DNA from: Streptomyces klenkii
GTDB lineage: Bacteria; Actinomycetota; Actinomycetes; Streptomycetales; Streptomycetaceae
DNA length: 64,000 bases
Assembly (NCBI RefSeq): GCF_003626645.1
Contig: NZ_RBAM01000018.1
Coordinates: 1-64,000, forward strand
Direction: 5' to 3'
Of the stretch, positions 61,496-64,000 are shown piece after piece (within the stretch, counting starts at the first letter, position 1; every line of letters starts with the position of its first letter). The position numbers and the translations under genes are program-made. The notes beneath the pieces were generated by a model. That model was not told the DNA's origin and ran no database searches. It was given only the letters and a program-made list of their open reading frames with translations.

Positions 61496-62874
61496 GCGTC
61501 CACCACGTTGTCGATCTCCTTCTGCGCCGCCTTCCAGCCGGCGCGGGGGGACTTGCCCTGCTGCTCGACCTGGGGGATGCCGACGTCGGTGAAGGCGGTG
61601 CCGATCTGCTGCTCCTTCGGGCCGATGACGAGGGTGGGGATGGCGCGGGCCGCGGCGGAGAAGATCCGGCCGGTGGGCGCTCCGCAGAAGTAGGGGTTGC
61701 GGGCGTCCCGGACGAGGGGCATGGCGTAGGAGGCGGGGGTGGAGGGGATGCTGGCCTGCCGGCCGAAGAGCTTGGCCTGCTGTTCGGGGGCGGTGAGCCA
61801 GGCGGCGAGGGCGGTGGCCGCGGTGCGGTGCCGGGCGGCCTTGGGGACGGTGATGAAGGAGCCGCCCCAGTTGGCGGGGCGGGGGGCCGCGGCCACGTCC
61901 CACTTGTCCGCGCCCTCGGCGCCGGCCTTCTCCTTGATGTAGCCGAGCATCCAGGGCGGGCAGGCGACGGAGGCGAAGCGGCCGTTGGCGTAGGCCTGGT
62001 CCCAGGGCTTCTCGAACTGCTTGAGGCGGGCGGTCAGGCCGCCCGTGGCGGCCTGCATGGCCAGGTCCCAGGACTCCTTGACGGCGCGGCTGGTGCGGTA
62101 GACGGGCCGGCCGCGGTGGTCGTAGTAGCGCTCGGCGTGGGCGTGGACGGAGGCGTTGTAGATGCCGGCGGCCGAGTCGGTGAAGACGGTGCCTGCGGGG
62201 GCCCGGGCCATGTACCGCTTGCCGGTGTCGATGTACTTCTGCCAGTCGCCGGCCCAGAGGCGGCCCACGCTCTCGCGGTCGGTGGGCAGGCCGGCCTTGG
62301 CGAAGAGGTCCTTGCGGTAGCAGACGGCGATGGGGCCGATGTCCGTGCCGAGGCCGATCGTGCGGCCGCTGCGCGTGGTGGCCTGGTCCCACTTCCAGGG
62401 CAGCCAGTCGCTCCGGCGGACGCCCTTGACGCGGGAGAGGTCGACGAAGCGGTCGGCCTGGGTGGTGACGACCTCGTTGATGTTGCCCGTCTCGACGGCC
62501 TGGATGTCGGCGAGGCCGCCGCCGGCGGCGAGGTGGGTGAGGAGCTGCGGGTAGTAGGCGTCGTTCCGCTCGATCACGCTCTCTTTGATCGTGATCCCGG
62601 GGTGCAGCCGTTCGTACTCGGCGTAGAGACCGGCCTGTTTGTAGCCGAAGACGCCGAAGGTGCCGACGGTGACGGTGGTACTGCGGCCGCCGGCGCCGCT
62701 GCCGCCGTCCTCGCCGGTGCGGGCGTCCTCGGCGCAGGCGGCGAAGAGGACCGCGGCGAGCGTGGCGGCGATCCCGGCGGCCGCCTCGCGGCGCCGCGAG
62801 GGACGGCTCACGGCGCGGGGGCGGTGTGCCTGCGGGGGCCCGTTTCCGTCGCGCTGCCAGGTGCCATCGCTCAC
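61492..62874 (-). CDS. Beta-glucoside/cellobiose-type solute-binding lipoprotein (CebE-like)
   Basis: 460 aa. Arg-rich N-region, hydrophobic stretch ending AVLFAAC with a probable lipidated Cys near 45, then an SBP_bac_1 domain: TVTVGTFGVFGYKQAGLYAEYERLHPGITIKES. WAGDWQKYIDTGKRYMA and the GTFGVFG block resemble CebE. GTG 62874 is selected (AGGAAAGGG upstream); an in-frame ATG at 62964 gives a non-conserved head. First gene of the uptake operon. A CebR box was not found in its promoter. Confidence 0.88.
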   Translation of the reverse strand: MSDGTWQRDGNGPPQAHRPRAVSRPSRRREAAAGIAATLAAVLFAACAEDARTGEDGGSGAGGRSTTVTVGTFGVFGYKQAGLYAEYERLHPGITIKESVIERNDAYYPQLLTHLAAGGGLADIQAVETGNINEVVTTQADRFVDLSRVKGVRRSDWLPWKWDQATTRSGRTIGLGTDIGPIAVCYRKDLFAKAGLPTDRESVGRLWAGDWQKYIDTGKRYMARAPAGTVFTDSAAGIYNASVHAHAERYYDHRGRPVYRTSRAVKESWDLAMQAATGGLTARLKQFEKPWDQAYANGRFASVACPPWMLGYIKEKAGAEGADKWDVAAAPRPANWGGSFITVPKAARHRTAATALAAWLTAPEQQAKLFGRQASIPSTPASYAMPLVRDARNPYFCGAPTGRIFSAAARAIPTLVIGPKEQQIGTAFTDVGIPQVEQQGKSPRAGWKAAQKEIDNVVDA

Positions 62875-63033
62875 TGCCCTTTCCTCCGGGGCGCGGCTCC
62901 GCGGAGGTACGCCGCGCCGCGCCCAGTCCCGGCATCCGATCATTCCCTCGGACGAGGCGATCATCGCTCCGGCCGGGCCCTCCTCACCCGTAGGAGGGAG
63001 CTCGCGCGGGGGCGCCCGGGCAGGGCGGGGGCG
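62875..63033. other. Gap and promoter of the sugar-uptake operon
   Basis: 159 bases. No TGGGAGCGCTCCCA-type CebR operator, no other clear palindrome apart from GCGGCTCCGC near 62897. Nothing else supported. Confidence 0.35.
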
Positions 63034-63627
63034 TCAGGCGAGGTGGCCGGTGTCGTTCCAGCGTTCGAGCGCCGGGGCTCCGTAGGCCCAGCCGAGGATG
63101 GAGAGCGAGGTCGGGTCGAGGCGGATGCGGGAGCCGAAGAAGATGTCCTCGCCCAGCCAGCGGGCCGCGATGGTGCGCAGGATGTGGCCGTGGGCGAAGA
63201 CCAGGACGTCGCGGTCGGCGGAGCGGGCCCACTCGACGACCTCGTCGGCACGGGCGCTGACCTCGGCGAGGCTCTCGCCCTCCGGGACGCCGTCGCGCCA
63301 GATCAGCCAGCCGGGGCGCTGCGCCTTGATCTCGGCGGGGGTCATGCCCTCGTAGGCGCCGTAGTCCCACTCCATGAGGGCGTCCCAGGTGGTGGCCCGG
63401 TCGCCGAAGCCGGCCAGCTCGCAGGTCTCGTGGGCGCGCAGCAGGGGGCTGGTGCGGACCTCGGTGTCCGGCAGGCCGTTCCAGGGGGCGCGGTGCAGGC
63501 GCTCGCCCAGGAGCTTGGCGCCGCGCCGGCCCTCGTCGAGGAGCGGGATGTCCGTGCGGCCGGTGTGCTTGCCGGACAGCGACCATGCGGTCTGTCCGTG
63601 CCGGGCCAGCAGGATCCGCGGTGCCAT
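63034..63627 (-). CDS. Histidine-phosphatase family protein (PhoE/cobC-like)
   Basis: 197 aa. RHG motif LLARHGQTAW with phosphorylated His, MEWDYGAYEGMTPAEI, and second catalytic His in VLVFAHGHILR. Broad phosphatase, physiological substrate unknown. ATG 63627 (MAPRILLARHG) behind AAGGGG; an in-frame ATG at 63642 lacks spacing. Confidence 0.87.
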   Translation of the reverse strand: MAPRILLARHGQTAWSLSGKHTGRTDIPLLDEGRRGAKLLGERLHRAPWNGLPDTEVRTSPLLRAHETCELAGFGDRATTWDALMEWDYGAYEGMTPAEIKAQRPGWLIWRDGVPEGESLAEVSARADEVVEWARSADRDVLVFAHGHILRTIAARWLGEDIFFGSRIRLDPTSLSILGWAYGAPALERWNDTGHLA

Positions 63628-64000
63628 GACGCGCCCCTTCATCAGTGTTCGGTGACATTTCCAACAGAAATCATCACAGAGCGCCGCACCGCACTAAGGA
63701 TTTCAAAAGAACGGCGACAGAAACGATCTGCTCGCCCTCCATCATCGCTCACCCGCCGAGCGGCCCCGCTTGCAGTTCCTCACACCCGGCACAGGCAACC
63801 CGGGCCTCGGCCGAAGCGTCTCCCTCCCCGCACCCGTCCGCAGGGCAGAGCACGCGGCACAACGAGCGGCATAACACACGGCGGAACAGCGGGCGAACCC
63901 GGAGCGTCCGGGAAGTCGCGGGGCGGTGTGCGATCGATGCGACGTACACCGTACGGTGGCATGCGCGCTTGTTGGCCGACGGACAAATGGAGAGCGTACG
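63628..64000. other. Right-edge intergenic region
   Basis: 373 bases with no supported gene. CACCGTACGGTG (63947-63958) is a 12-bp perfect palindrome whose core ACCGTACGGT equals the centre of the ARE at 6153. An ATG at 63985 is followed by open sequence to the edge and could begin the next gene. A 66-aa minus-strand frame with four Cys is not conserved enough to call. Confidence 0.35.

Noticed and set aside
63749..63949. 66-codon minus-strand frame with CxxxxC and CxxC pairs
   Set aside because: Low-complexity, no ribosome site, no recognisable zinc-ribbon or WhiB spacing; compositional in GC-rich DNA.

Overview
The window is Streptomyces (or very close) chromosomal DNA. The sequence is very GC-rich, GTG starts and 4-bp GTGA/ATGA stop-start overlaps are common, two ArpA/ScbR-type gamma-butyrolactone (GBL) receptor homologues are present, and adpA carries its single TTA codon. 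From about 13 kb rightwards the gene content resembles, from memory and unchecked, the S. coelicolor interval from citA (SCO2736) through the leucine-catabolism carboxylase operon (SCO2776-2779), hexosaminidase (SCO2786), glmS (SCO2789), adpA-ornA (SCO2792-2793) and the cellobiose-type ABC/beta-glucosidase genes.

Left end (1-6.2 kb): the regulatory border of a secondary-metabolite cluster that continues off the left edge. A biotin carboxylase (truncated by the edge), a discrete type-I-PKS-like acyltransferase and an OmpR-type response regulator lie on the minus strand. A pseudo-GBL-receptor repressor and a cytosolic histidine kinase lie on the plus strand, followed by a convergent canonical GBL receptor. 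Four ARE-like palindromes (receptor operators) sit in front of these regulators, two of them placed between -35 and -10 elements. The repressor / divergent response regulator / carboxylase order recalls jadR2-jadR1-jadJ of angucycline clusters, so a type II aromatic polyketide cluster is the best guess for what lies to the left.

6.2-21.1 kb: two cyclitol/sugar catabolic loci (aldolase, IolC kinase, TIM-barrel isomerases, Gfo/Idh dehydrogenases, a DUF993 protein) surround core genes: a small HTH protein, a copper chaperone with a CsoR-type operator, a candidate small RNA, citrate synthase and a RecD2-type helicase. None of the sugar genes has a recognisable local regulator, but both divergent promoters hold striking palindromes.

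21-39 kb: mixed housekeeping and transport genes: EamA exporter with divergent LysR, TetR, lipoprotein, S37 peptidase, RibD-like reductase, a fused ABC exporter, a phytase-like secreted protein, an orphan kdpB, agmatinase, thioesterase II and an acyl-CoA dehydrogenase.

39-54.9 kb: a TetR gene diverges from the operon mccB-mccA-HMG-CoA lyase-acyl-CoA dehydrogenase (leucine/isovalerate catabolism), followed by secreted hexosaminidase, DUF4429 protein, glmS, a universal stress protein, adpA-orn and tRNA-His(GTG).

55-63.6 kb: an XRE/TPR regulator, a conserved small protein, a spermidine-synthase-fold protein, a minus-strand beta-glucoside uptake operon (binding protein, two permeases, GH1 glucosidase) and a histidine phosphatase. 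The last 370 bases hold no gene I can support.
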